From positions 1 to 64,000 of the forward strand of contig NZ_JAMBOO010000020.1 of assembly GCF_023715895.1 (NCBI RefSeq): a DNA stretch of 64,000 nucleotides, read 5' to 3'. Below are positions 24,250-32,989 of this stretch, in pieces (position 1 is the first letter of the stretch; each line of letters begins with the position of its first letter). The notes under the pieces are model-generated. The model was not told the DNA's origin and ran no database searches. It saw nothing but the letters and a program-made list of their open reading frames with translations. The position numbers and the translations under genes were made by a program. This DNA comes from Domibacillus indicus. GTDB taxonomy: Bacteria > Bacillota > Bacilli > Bacillales > Domibacillaceae.

Positions 24250-24648
24250 TTACTGATTTTTTTCAAGTACAGCAAAGTAATTTTCTTCATTGTCAGCAAA
24301 GTTAAATACTCTTCCTTTATCAGAAGGCATATTGACTATTTCTCCGACTGTAACATTTTTATTTGATAAGTCGTTATATAACTGGTCGAAATCTGCAGTA
24401 AAAAACATCAATGAAGGAGTATCAAGATTTAACCCAGGGGACATTTTAGCAACGAGTTCTTTATTTTGCAGAATAATGCTTGTTTCTGCATCTTTTGTTG
24501 GGGCTATTTCGATCCATCTCATTCCTTGTCCATTATTCTCTTCAGAAATGACGTGAAACCCTACTTTTTCTGTCCAAAAATTCACTGCATCATCTTGATT
24601 GTTTACATACAACATAATTTGTCCGACTTTGCTGATCATAAACTTCAT
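24250..24648 (-). CDS. VOC family (glyoxalase/dioxygenase fold) protein
   Basis: This is a 132-residue single VOC unit pair. The first half starts VGQIMLYVNNQDDAVNFWTEKVGFHVISEE, with the typical x-x-x-F-Y/W-x-x-x-L/V-G-F pattern. The second shows PSLMFFTADFDQLYNDLSNKNV and GRVFNFADNEENYFAVLEKN, the FxDPxGN-type end. The family includes glyoxalases, ring-cleaving dioxygenases and antibiotic-sequestering proteins. The usual metal ligand before the last strand region is not obvious, and the DNEEN replaces DPDGN. A GGAGG lies just before the start. It is monocistronic. The function cannot be given. Confidence 0.8.
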   Translation of the reverse strand: MKFMISKVGQIMLYVNNQDDAVNFWTEKVGFHVISEENNGQGMRWIEIAPTKDAETSIILQNKELVAKMSPGLNLDTPSLMFFTADFDQLYNDLSNKNVTVGEIVNMPSDKGRVFNFADNEENYFAVLEKNQ

Positions 24649-25027
24649 CACTCCTCCGTTTTTACTTTAAGTATTCGTTATTTGAAAGAAAAATCCTCTT
24701 CAACCCTACACCGTTAAGTTAACAGGAAAATCAACAGCCGCCTTTAAAAGAGCTCAAACATTAAAAAATTAGCAGCATGCATGAAAAATACCGTCACTTC
24801 TCATCTGCCTGCGTACACAGCTTAAAAACCTCAAAACAAAGAGCTGTCTTGGCGAATGATAAGCGGAAAAGAAATGAATTCATTTAGTTGAAAAACAGGA
24901 AAGTTGTTTCCTTTTTATTTCTTAATTTTGTAGTAAATCGGATGATGAAATATCTAATAATACAGCCAACATAATCAATAATCATAAGGGATATTGCAAA
25001 CTGATCTGTTTTTTAGTTAAAAAACGT

Positions 25028-25081
25028 TTGACTAATATTTTGTAATGGCTTACAATCTGATTCAAAGGAAAGTGCTTTCCT
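25028..25081 (+). promoter_or_regulatory. Promoter and LacI-type operator of sugar cluster 2
   Basis: TTGACT (25028-25033) and TACAAT (25051-25056) are 17 bases apart. The near-perfect palindrome AGGAAAGTGCTTTCCT (25066-25081) covers the start site, so it fits a repressor. Related sites occur at 28789-28800 and 28878-28892. The rest of the 24649-25120 gap shows no gene. Confidence 0.7.
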
Positions 25082-25120
25082 AATTGAAGCAGGGATATAA
25101 ACCATTTTGGAGGGATTGTT

Positions 25121-26140
25121 ATGAATAAAGTAAACATTGGGTTAATCGGCGCCGGGCGAATGGGCGCTTTTCATGGAGAAAGCATTGCTTACCGTGTATC
25201 ACAGGCTAATTTGTATGCGGTTGCAGATCCGGTTCCTGGTGCTGCAGAGAATTTAGTAAAGAAATTAAATGTAGATGCAAAAACGTATACAGACCCGCTG
25301 GACTTAATTCAAGATCCGCAGGTGGATGCTGTGGTCATTGTTTCACCTGCCCGGACGCATGCGCGCAACGTCCTTGCGGCAATTGAACACAAGAAAGCGG
25401 TATTTTGTGAAAAGCCAATGGCAGTAAACTTGGAAGAAGCCAATGCCATTGTGCAGGCAGTAGAGGAAACAAACGCGGTCATGCAGGTAGGATTTAATAG
25501 AAGATTTGAAAAAGGGTTTAAAGCAGCTCATGAAGAAATCGTTTCCGGAAAAATAGGCACTCCGCAATTAATAAAATCAACGACAAAAGATCCAAAACTG
25601 AATAGAGCGGAATCTATTCCAGAATGGACCATCTTTTTAGAAACTCTCATTCATGACTTTGATACCCTTATGTATTTAAATCCTGGTGCAAAGCCAGTTG
25701 AAGTGTATGCAATGGCGGATGCGCTGATTCGGCCGGATTTGAAAGAAAGCGGACTATTAGATACAGCACTTGTTACAGTGAAATTTGACAACGGAGCCAT
25801 GGCTACGGCAGAAGCCAATTTCCAGGCCGTATATGGTTATGACATTCGAGGCGAAGTATTTGGCTCAAACGGCATGCTGACTGCCGGTGGAATACGTCAA
25901 TCCAGCATGACAAGATACGACCAGAACGGTGTAAGTTTTGATACATCCCGTTATGATCAGGATTTACTATTTGATGCTTACGTTGACGAATTAAGAAGTT
26001 TCGCCGATTGTGTGATCAACAACAAGCAGCCTTATGCGACCGCAAAAGATGCACGCTGGGCGCTGCAAATCGCTCTTGCCAGTATAGAGTCGGTTAAAAC
26101 CAATCGTCCGGTCAAAATCGAGAGCCCTGTTTTTATTTAA
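25121..26140 (+). CDS. Inositol dehydrogenase-like Gfo/Idh/MocA enzyme (IolG/IolX-like)
   Basis: This is an NAD-dependent polyol dehydrogenase of 339 residues. The N-terminal Rossmann fold starts VNIGLIGAGRMGAFHGESI. The catalytic EKP motif is in AVFCEKPMAVNLEEA. The substrate domain holds FNRRFEKGF and LIHDFDTLMYL, giving the conserved Asp and His of myo- or scyllo-inositol dehydrogenases. The length and motifs place it near IolG and IolX. It is the first gene of a three-gene run with an epimerase and an XylE-like transporter, behind the operator at 25066. The substrate is probably an inositol or related polyol, but other sugars are possible. Confidence 0.9.
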   Translation: MNKVNIGLIGAGRMGAFHGESIAYRVSQANLYAVADPVPGAAENLVKKLNVDAKTYTDPLDLIQDPQVDAVVIVSPARTHARNVLAAIEHKKAVFCEKPMAVNLEEANAIVQAVEETNAVMQVGFNRRFEKGFKAAHEEIVSGKIGTPQLIKSTTKDPKLNRAESIPEWTIFLETLIHDFDTLMYLNPGAKPVEVYAMADALIRPDLKESGLLDTALVTVKFDNGAMATAEANFQAVYGYDIRGEVFGSNGMLTAGGIRQSSMTRYDQNGVSFDTSRYDQDLLFDAYVDELRSFADCVINNKQPYATAKDARWALQIALASIESVKTNRPVKIESPVFI

Positions 26141-26227
26141 AGAGAGGACAGAAGAGCCGCCAAATAGGCCGATTAACGGTTTTAAGTTTCGGATAATTCA
26201 AACTACTTTGTATGTGGAGGGAATCAA

Positions 26228-27055
26228 ATGGTAAGAGAGTATGGTCTGTGCCTTTGGACATTTGGAGAAATCGCCTTCGAGGAAAAATGTAAGCTTGCAA
26301 AAGAAATCGGCGTAAGCGGAGTAGAAGTTCAAGGAAACTTGTCTCAAGACCCAGCTGAATTACAAGCTGTCTTAAGGAAGCATGATTTAAAAGTTTTATC
26401 TGTCACCCCTGATAATGTGGATATTTCCAGTGCTGATGAACAGGTTCGTTCCAGTGCGGTTCAATATTTCCTGGATCTATTAAGCTGGGCACAGGAACTG
26501 GGTGCTCAAAGAATCTGTCTGCATGGTGATGTGGGGAAAACGCAAGGATGTGGAGACTCAGCGAAAGATTGGGAATTGCTTGTGAAAAGTTCAACGGCGA
26601 TCCTGCAAAAAGCAGAGGAACTTGATATTGAGGTCGTGTTTGAAGTACTGAATCGTTATGAAAACCACCAAATTGTTACAGCGGAAGAAGCACTGCGTTT
26701 ACTGGACGAAGTGAAAAGCGAAAAATTTAAGGTACTCTTAGACGCTTACCATATGAATATTGAAGAATCTTGCCCTATTAAGGCAGTAAAGAAGGCAAAG
26801 GATAAACTGGGTGTTTACCATGTGGCGGATTCGAATAGACAGGCGGTTGGCAACGGGCATGCAGATATTAAAGGCCAAATTGAGGCTTTGCATGAAATCG
26901 GTTATAAGGGGCCGATCATTATGGAAATGACGGCTGAAGGGCCAAATCCATTTACACCAGTTAAAGACGGGGATTATGTAAAAGTAGTAGTGGGGTACTA
27001 CAAGGATTCATTGCAAAAAATAAAGGAATGGGATCTAGCTAAAGTAAGCTCTTAA
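26228..27055 (+). CDS. Sugar phosphate isomerase/epimerase, TIM barrel (IolI-like)
   Basis: The protein has 275 residues with the AP-endonuclease-2 TIM barrel. Expected metal and substrate stations are VSGVEVQGN, RICLHGDVG, IEVVFEVLNRYENHQI, VLLDAYHMNIEE, LGVYHVADSNR and PIIMEMTAEG. Glu, Asp, His and Glu from these bind the divalent metal. IolI, tagatose 3-epimerase and hydroxypyruvate isomerase share this fold. It follows the dehydrogenase by 87 bases with a good GGAGGGAATC ribosome site and probably shares its transcript. Together with the dehydrogenase it could convert a keto-inositol or ketose. Confidence 0.87.
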   Translation: MVREYGLCLWTFGEIAFEEKCKLAKEIGVSGVEVQGNLSQDPAELQAVLRKHDLKVLSVTPDNVDISSADEQVRSSAVQYFLDLLSWAQELGAQRICLHGDVGKTQGCGDSAKDWELLVKSSTAILQKAEELDIEVVFEVLNRYENHQIVTAEEALRLLDEVKSEKFKVLLDAYHMNIEESCPIKAVKKAKDKLGVYHVADSNRQAVGNGHADIKGQIEALHEIGYKGPIIMEMTAEGPNPFTPVKDGDYVKVVVGYYKDSLQKIKEWDLAKVSS

Positions 27056-27269
27056 AAACAATCATTCTATTTAAGCTGTTAAGCTGTTTGGAACGGGATT
27101 GTCCAGGCTCATGTCAGTATCCCATGAGTCTGGATAAAAAATCATTATTAACACTCTAAGAGAAGAAATCATTTTAAGGGGCAAAATAAAAGCTTAACGC
27201 GTGGAACCAGGCGCCAGGCAATTACTGAAAGGCTCCTTGTCAAATTTATAATGAAGGTGAGTCTGAAAG

Positions 27270-28697
27270 ATGAAGCCAAACATGAAATATATGATTTACT
27301 TAACGTCCATTACTGCATTAGGAGGTTTGTTGTTCGGGTACGATACGGCAGTCATTTCAGGTGCGGAACAGTCGCTGCAGGTCTACTTTATTGAGAAGCT
27401 GGGATTAAACACCGTGTTTCACGGGCTGACAGTATCAAGTGCTTTAATTGGATGTGTCGTGGGCGGGCTGATTAGTGGAGTTGTCGCCAATCGAATAGGG
27501 CGCAGAAATTCACTGATCATTGCAGCGGTTTTGTTTTTTATTTCAGCATTGCTTTCTGGTTATCCTGAGTTTCTCTTTTTTGAAAAAGGGGAACCGACGA
27601 TTGGCCTTTTCATTATGTTTAACATTTACAGAATTATTGGCGGCGTAGGTGTTGGCTTGGCTTCAGGATTAGGGCCGCTATATATTAGTGAAACGTCTCC
27701 TGCAAACATTAGAGGAAGACTCGTAACCTTAAACAATTTAGCGATTATTTTTGGCACGCTGCTCGTTTATTTTGTGAACTGGAAGATAGCTGCCGGGCAA
27801 AGCATCAGTTGGATTAATGATTTAGGCTGGAGATACATGTTTGCTTCTGAGGCCATCCCGGCACTTTTGTACTTTTTTCTCCTGTTTTTAGTACCTGAAA
27901 CACCGCGCTATCTGATCTCTAAAAATAGAGATGAAGAAGCATTAAACATTTTAGAAAAAATAAATGGATCAAGAGAAGTAGCAAAAGACATTTATCATGA
28001 AGTCAAACAAACGATGGATACGCAGAAAGCGCGTGTTTTTTCATACGGGAAGCTAGTTGTCATCGTCGGAATTTTAATAGCGGCTTTCCAGCAGTTTGTC
28101 GGGATCAATGTCATTTTATACTATGCACCCCGTATATTTGCTGATATGGGAGCGAGTGCAGATACGTCCATGCTTCAAACGGTTCTTCTGGGAGTCGTCA
28201 ACTTCGTTTTTGTTTTTCTGGCTCTTATAGCCGTTGACAAATGGGGCAGAAAGCGTTTGCTGCTTCTTGGCTCGCTTGGAATGACGGTTGGCATGTTTGG
28301 GGTAGCTGCTTTATCGTTTGCCGATTCGATGGGAGTCGGAGCATTGGTACTGATTTTGCTTTACGCCGCTTTTTACAATTTATCGTGGGGTCCGCTTACG
28401 TGGGTCTTGGCTTCTGAGATTTTCCCGAATAAAATAAGAGGCCAGGTGATGGCAATAACCGTAGTAGCCAATTGGAGCTCGAATTTACTGATATCCGCCA
28501 CATTCCCTTCGTTGTTGGAAATAAGCGCCGGTATGACGTATAGCTTCTATGGATTGATGTGTGTGCTTGCTTTCATTTTTGTATGGAAATGGGTGCCTGA
28601 AACAAAAGGGAAAACCCTAGAAGAGATTGAAACACATTGGAAGCCAGCACAAGCTGAAACGACTGCCGATTTGCGCCCGAAAAAAGTTGGTTCATAA
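27270..28697 (+). CDS. XylE-like sugar/H+ symporter (MFS sugar porter)
   Basis: This 12-helix transporter has 475 residues. It strongly resembles XylE-type xylose symporters: GGLLFGYDTAVISGAEQSL, VSSALIGCVVGG, NRIGRRNSLIIAAVLFFISA, RIIGGVGVGLASGLGPLYISE, AIIFGTLLVYFVNW, WRYMFASEAIPALL, QQFVGINVILYYAPRIF and VPETKGKTLEEIE. It is the third gene of cluster 2. A GC-rich hairpin (27099-27130) lies in the 214-base gap before it, so it may be partly uncoupled from the enzymes. The substrate could be xylose or another sugar or polyol handled by the upstream enzymes. Confidence 0.9.
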   Translation: MKPNMKYMIYLTSITALGGLLFGYDTAVISGAEQSLQVYFIEKLGLNTVFHGLTVSSALIGCVVGGLISGVVANRIGRRNSLIIAAVLFFISALLSGYPEFLFFEKGEPTIGLFIMFNIYRIIGGVGVGLASGLGPLYISETSPANIRGRLVTLNNLAIIFGTLLVYFVNWKIAAGQSISWINDLGWRYMFASEAIPALLYFFLLFLVPETPRYLISKNRDEEALNILEKINGSREVAKDIYHEVKQTMDTQKARVFSYGKLVVIVGILIAAFQQFVGINVILYYAPRIFADMGASADTSMLQTVLLGVVNFVFVFLALIAVDKWGRKRLLLLGSLGMTVGMFGVAALSFADSMGVGALVLILLYAAFYNLSWGPLTWVLASEIFPNKIRGQVMAITVVANWSSNLLISATFPSLLEISAGMTYSFYGLMCVLAFIFVWKWVPETKGKTLEEIETHWKPAQAETTADLRPKKVGS

Positions 28698-28788
28698 GTG
28701 AATGCAGATCCAGCTGCCAAAAAAACAGTTTAAGGTGCAAAGCGAGACGGCTATGGACGTTCAAATGGTTAAAATGCACTTCTTATAT

Positions 28789-28892
28789 GGAGCGCTTTCC
28801 TTAAAAGGAATGTAAGGTTGAACCCGTTTTTTTATACACTTTTTAAACAAGAGATGTGTCATAGCCATCTAGCGAAAGGAAAGCGCTTCCTC
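28789..28892. promoter_or_regulatory. Two cluster 2-type operators in an intergenic gap
   Basis: GGAGCGCTTTCC (28789-28800) and AGGAAAGCGCTTCCT (28878-28892) resemble the operator at 25066-25081. A possible promoter, TTGAAC near 28818, lies between them. No gene starts between these sites and the inverted repeat at 28941-28987. Confidence 0.55.
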
Positions 28893-28940
28893 TTTTCGGT
28901 TCTACGGGAAGTTCAAATTGTGAAGATGGATGATGGTTAC

Positions 28941-28987
28941 GATGCAAAATGACGGGACTTTTAAACGAAGTCCCGTCGTTTTGCATC
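28941..28987. terminator. 20-base inverted repeat, bidirectional terminator
   Basis: The arms 28941-28960 and 28968-28987 match with one mismatch (core GACGGGACTT/AAGTCCCGTC). Bases CGTTTTGC follow, so termination is plausible in both directions. Confidence 0.7.
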
Positions 28988-29054
28988 ATAAGAACAATAA
29001 AGTTTAATACAACTATTTATTAAGTTGTCTGGAAACTGATTTGAATTTAAAATT

Positions 29055-29108
29055 TTAACATAAGCCTTACATATTCTTAACAAAAAACCTCCTTTCATCT
29101 GATATGCT
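29055..29108 (+). promoter_or_regulatory. PhoP box and -10 of the 5'-nucleotidase gene
   Basis: TTAACA (29055), CTTACA (29066) and TTAACA (29077) are spaced at exactly 11 bases, matching the Bacillus Pho box of TT(A/T/C)ACA repeats. TATGCT at 29103-29108 is a fair -10. The boxes then lie about 32-59 bases before the start, as in PhoP-activated promoters. Confidence 0.65.
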
Positions 29109-29159
29109 CATTTTGGTTAAAACTATGAAATGAACACTTCGCTGGGAGAGTGAATCTAT

Positions 29160-30830
29160 ATGAAAAGAAGAAAAAAAGATTCTGTAAAGAAATTCTTACG
29201 AGCATCATTAGCAGTAACGGTTTTATCCTCTACTGTTGTTTCATCTCACGCTTTTGCTTCAGAGAATAAAGAAAAACAGAATAAGCAAAACCAGAATGCA
29301 AGTACAGTCAAGGTTCAATTGCTGGGGTTAAATGACCTGCATGGACAAATCGATACTGTAACAAAACTAAAATTAAATGGTGAGAATGTGCTTGCCGGAA
29401 GTATGGAGTACACGGCTGCAGCGATAAAACAGAGAGAGGCGGCAAATCCAAATACTCTTTTAGTACATACTGGTGATATGATTGGTGGAAGTCCGCTTGT
29501 TTCAGCAGCTTTCCAAGATGAGCCAACTGTTGAAGTGATGGAATCTATGGGGGTTGACGTAGGAACACTTGGAAACCATGAATTTGATGAAGGGATCGAA
29601 GAGTTGCATCGTATGATTGGGGGCGGGGATCACCCAAAAGGAGTTCCCGGATACGATGGAATGAATTTCCCGATCGTTGCGGCTAATGCGTTTGATACGG
29701 CAACGGGAGAATTAATCACAAAGCCTTATGTCGTTAAAAAAGCAGGCGGTAAGAAAATTGGATTCATCGGGGTCGTGACCCAAGAAACACCTAATATTAT
29801 CGTAAGCAAAGGGAATGAAACCCTTAAAATTACAGATGAGGCTGAAGCCATTAACAAGTATGCGGAGAAATTGAAGAAAAAAGGCGTGGAGGCCATTGTG
29901 GTACTCGCTCATAATCCGACAACCCAGACGGGTAATAGTGATGCATTTGATGCGTCCAAAATCGCTGAGAATGTGGACGATGAAATAGATGTAATCTTTT
30001 CTGCCCATAACCATGCAAAAGTCAATAAAGTAGTCGACAGCAAGTTAATCGTGCAATCATATTCATACGGTTCAGCATTTTCTGATGTGGACCTTGAACT
30101 TGATCCAGTTTCGGGAGATGTCGTGAACAAGCAAGCCGAAATCGTGACCGTGTATCAAAAAGATTACACACCAGATACTGAAGTTTCAACCATTATCAAT
30201 AAGTACAAGGATTTAGTGGAACCCATTAAAGCGGAGGTGGTTGGGCATTCTTTAACCACGCTATCTACCGCTAAAGCCTATACAGGGGATTATCGTGACC
30301 TGCCGCTGGGGAATTTGATTGCCGACGGAATGAAGGTAAATATGAATGCGGACTTTGCCCTTATGAACGGTGGAGGAGTGCGGGCACAGCTTGACGCCGG
30401 GGAAGTAACATTTGGTGATTTATTCTCTATTCAGCCATTTGGCAACGTGCTAAATAAAGTAACCGTAACAGGTGCTGATTTAGAAACGATATTAAATAAT
30501 CAGCTCTCTCCTGCAGGGTATGACTTCCACGTTGCTGGATTCAACTACACGTATGCGGTGGATGCCCAAGCAAACACAGCAAAAGTGGTGGATATCACTC
30601 TTCCTGATGGAAGCAAAATTGATAAAACAAAAGAATATACCGTGGTCGTAAACAATTATATGTTTGGTAATGCAAAGTATGGTATTGCAGCTGTTTCCCG
30701 CGGTATGGAAGTAGGACCGGAAGATATCCAAGCAACGGTCGACTATGTCAAAACATTGCCTAGCCCATTTGAATACAAGCAAGAGGGACGTATTAAGGAA
30801 GTAACTCCAGTTGCGGCGGCTGCTCATTAA
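29160..30830 (+). CDS. Secreted 5'-nucleotidase / metallophosphatase
   Basis: This secreted enzyme has 556 residues. A signal peptide with a basic start and cleavage near SHAFA-SE is followed by a metallophosphoesterase domain: LLGLNDLHGQID (Asp/His), VHTGDMIGG, GNHEFDEG (Asn/His) and FSAHNHAKVN. A C-terminal 5'-nucleotidase domain from about residue 340 shows NGGGVRAQLDAGEVTFGDLFSIQPF, the substrate-binding region. It splits extracellular nucleotides to nucleosides and phosphate. There is no wall-anchoring LPXTG, so it is probably free or loosely bound. A PhoP box upstream suggests induction by phosphate starvation. It is monocistronic with its own terminator. Confidence 0.9.
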   Translation: MKRRKKDSVKKFLRASLAVTVLSSTVVSSHAFASENKEKQNKQNQNASTVKVQLLGLNDLHGQIDTVTKLKLNGENVLAGSMEYTAAAIKQREAANPNTLLVHTGDMIGGSPLVSAAFQDEPTVEVMESMGVDVGTLGNHEFDEGIEELHRMIGGGDHPKGVPGYDGMNFPIVAANAFDTATGELITKPYVVKKAGGKKIGFIGVVTQETPNIIVSKGNETLKITDEAEAINKYAEKLKKKGVEAIVVLAHNPTTQTGNSDAFDASKIAENVDDEIDVIFSAHNHAKVNKVVDSKLIVQSYSYGSAFSDVDLELDPVSGDVVNKQAEIVTVYQKDYTPDTEVSTIINKYKDLVEPIKAEVVGHSLTTLSTAKAYTGDYRDLPLGNLIADGMKVNMNADFALMNGGGVRAQLDAGEVTFGDLFSIQPFGNVLNKVTVTGADLETILNNQLSPAGYDFHVAGFNYTYAVDAQANTAKVVDITLPDGSKIDKTKEYTVVVNNYMFGNAKYGIAAVSRGMEVGPEDIQATVDYVKTLPSPFEYKQEGRIKEVTPVAAAAH

Positions 30831-30880
30831 TAACAAATAGATCTATCAAGAAATTTTAAATTTAAAATGGATATAAAAGG

Positions 30881-30912
30881 AGAGCGGCTTTCACCAGCTG
30901 CTCTTCTTTTTA
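30881..30912 (+). terminator. Terminator of the 5'-nucleotidase gene
   Basis: AGAGCGGCT pairs with AGCTGCTCT (one G-U) around TTCACC, then a T-rich tail. Confidence 0.75.
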
Positions 30913-31117
30913 TTGCAGTCAACTATGGATGAAATAACAACATTAAAGCTTAACAGCGTGATTCTTTCCGAAAGAAAGCAGGAAAAAAGTGGGGCATTCC
31001 CGTTAAAGCCTTCAATTATGAATCGCTTTCTCAACGACAGCATCTTCTTTAATTCCAGTAAAAATAGGTTAAAATAGATAGTAAAGCAGTGAGAAAGAAA
31101 AGAGGGGAAAGGGAACG

Positions 31118-32122
31118 ATGAAACCTACCATCTATGATGTAGCTAAAAAAGCAGGCGTGTCCATTTCTACTGTATCTAAAGTGCTTAATAATACTGGGAA
31201 CCTGGCAGACAAAACAAGAAAAAAAGTGCAGGAAACGATGCAGGAATTAAATTATCAGCCCAGTGTTACGGCATCCGTAAAAAAGCGCATTCAAACGGTT
31301 GGGCTTTTAATACCGAGCATCGCCAACCCGTTTATGGCAGAAATAGCGCGCAGCATTGAAAACCATCTTAAGCGGCACGGTTACAGTCTGATGATTTGCA
31401 GCACAGACAATGACATTAAAAATGAATTGGAATACATTTCGATTCTAAAACAAAAGTATACAGATGGCATCATTGTCGCAACAGGATTGAAAAAAGAGAA
31501 GTCTATCAAAGAGCTGATGAAAACGAATCTTCCGATGGCCTTGCTTTCAAGAGACGTTCCTTCTCTTGCGGTAGATACGGTGCTGGTGGATGATTATTTA
31601 GGCGGTTATGAAGCCACAAAACATTTAATTGATCTTGGACACGAAAAGATTGCGATGATCACAGAGGACGCCACCTATTCAGTCGTCCGATCAAGGGTTC
31701 AAGGCTATAGAAATGCGCTTGAAGAACACGGTTTACCGTATGATGAAAGCTTTGTTATACATAACAATATTTCCATTGATGAAGGAAAAGAGGCGATGTT
31801 GAGCCTATTAAAAAAACAGAGTCCGCCAACAGCCGTTTTTGCTTCTACGGAAGCATTGGCAATTGGGGCACTGCAGGGAGCACGCGGGTGGAATATACAA
31901 GTTCCAAATGAGCTATCGATTGTCGGATTTGATAATACCATTCTATCCACAATCTGTGAGCCGCCTTTAACAACGATTGCCCAGCCGATTGATGAGATGG
32001 GAAAAAAAGTAGTGGAGCTGCTTATTGAAGAAATTGAGAAAAAAAAGGAATCCAAACAGCGCGTCATCCTGTCTCCTAAATTGGTGGTGCGAAACTCTAC
32101 AGCAAAGAAAAAAGAGAGTTAA
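31118..32122 (+). CDS. LacI family transcriptional regulator
   Basis: The 334-residue LacI protein has the N-terminal helix-turn-helix PTIYDVAKKAGVSISTVSKVLNNTGNLADKTRKK and the hinge helix near YQPSVTASVKK. A periplasmic-binding-like effector domain follows (VGLLIPSIANPFMAEIARSI, DGIIVATG, GFDNTILSTICEPPLTTIAQP). It is monocistronic. LacI regulators bind palindromes with a central CG; the three GGAAAGCGCTTTCC-like sites at 25066, 28789 and 28878 lie near enough to make cluster 2 its likely target. The effector would be a sugar or polyol intermediate. Confidence 0.9.
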   Translation: MKPTIYDVAKKAGVSISTVSKVLNNTGNLADKTRKKVQETMQELNYQPSVTASVKKRIQTVGLLIPSIANPFMAEIARSIENHLKRHGYSLMICSTDNDIKNELEYISILKQKYTDGIIVATGLKKEKSIKELMKTNLPMALLSRDVPSLAVDTVLVDDYLGGYEATKHLIDLGHEKIAMITEDATYSVVRSRVQGYRNALEEHGLPYDESFVIHNNISIDEGKEAMLSLLKKQSPPTAVFASTEALAIGALQGARGWNIQVPNELSIVGFDNTILSTICEPPLTTIAQPIDEMGKKVVELLIEEIEKKKESKQRVILSPKLVVRNSTAKKKES

Positions 32123-32139
32123 TATTTTACCTTTTTCTA

Positions 32140-32165
32140 AAGAACCAGATCATGGTTCTTTTTTT
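32140..32165 (+). terminator. Terminator of the LacI gene
   Basis: AAGAACCA and TGGTTCTT enclose GATCA; seven Ts follow. Confidence 0.88.
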
Positions 32166-32305
32166 CTTTTATTCTTAAATAAGGGGAAAAGGGTGTGAGC
32201 AGGCTGAGCCGAAAAGAAAAAAATTGCAAAACATCAAGGCCAGTGCTTTGAGTCAGCCTGCTTTCTCCCATAGCCAATACATCTTTCAATACGAAAACAA
32301 AGAGG

Positions 32306-32752
32306 TCAGTCAATCTCGATAATGGTTTCCGCTTGTTCCCTTTTTGGGATAATGACTCTCAGCAGTCCATCCTTAAATGTTGCTTTTATTTTGCCTGTTC
32401 CAGGCGAACAAGGGAGTACCACAATTCTTTCGACTTTCTGCACGGATTGATTTTTAAGAATGATTTCATCTTTATCATTTTTAGCTGTAGTAGAAGAAAT
32501 GTTTTCTACACTAACTTTTACCTGGCCGTTTCTTAGCATGTAGATTTGTATCTGCTCTTTCCTACAGTTCTTTAACTCTGCTTCAATGACCATATTTGAG
32601 CCCGTTTCATAGCAGGTCAAATCGGAAATTGGCTGGCTGAAATAATGGCCAGCATACTTCATCGATTCATTAAAAAAGGAATCAAACGATTTGATTAAAT
32701 CTCCGACTGAGCCTTGAAACAGGTCGGGAAGGTTTTTTTTATTGAAATCCAA
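32306..32752 (-). CDS. Hsp20/alpha-crystallin family small heat shock protein
   Basis: The 148-residue protein has the alpha-crystallin domain at about 45-145, ending in IKATFKDGLLRVIIPKRE, the family's A-x-x-x-G-x-L signature. The domain starts with ISDLTCYETGSNMVIEAELKNCRKEQIQIYM. The N-terminal MDFNKKNLPDLFQGSVGDLIKSFDSFF is the variable hydrophobic part used in oligomer and client binding. Such proteins hold unfolding proteins, and several Bacillus members enter spores or inclusion bodies. There is no I-x-I/V tail beyond IIEID. It is monocistronic on the minus strand. Confidence 0.87.
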   Translation of the reverse strand: MDFNKKNLPDLFQGSVGDLIKSFDSFFNESMKYAGHYFSQPISDLTCYETGSNMVIEAELKNCRKEQIQIYMLRNGQVKVSVENISSTTAKNDKDEIILKNQSVQKVERIVVLPCSPGTGKIKATFKDGLLRVIIPKREQAETIIEID

Positions 32753-32932
32753 TGGTCTCTCTCCTTTGTCTTTTTTAACAAATTATGCGCAAGACCTCGG
32801 AAAGGAACTTAGTAAATCTTCATTTTTGTTAATGATAATAACGACGTCGATCGACTCCGTTATACTTCTGATTTCCTGACTTCATTACGCTAAACAGTTA
32901 TTTGCTGCAGGCTAAAAATACACAGGTTGCAT

Positions 32933-32961
32933 AAAAAAACAGCCAAGTATGTACTTGGCTG
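32933..32961 (-). terminator. Terminator of the acyl-CoA synthetase gene
   Basis: CAGCCAAGTA and TACTTGGCTG form a tight hairpin with seven As on its left, which are the T run on the minus strand. Confidence 0.85.
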
Positions 32962-32989
32962 CCGTTCAATAGGAGAGAGTTCAGGGGTA

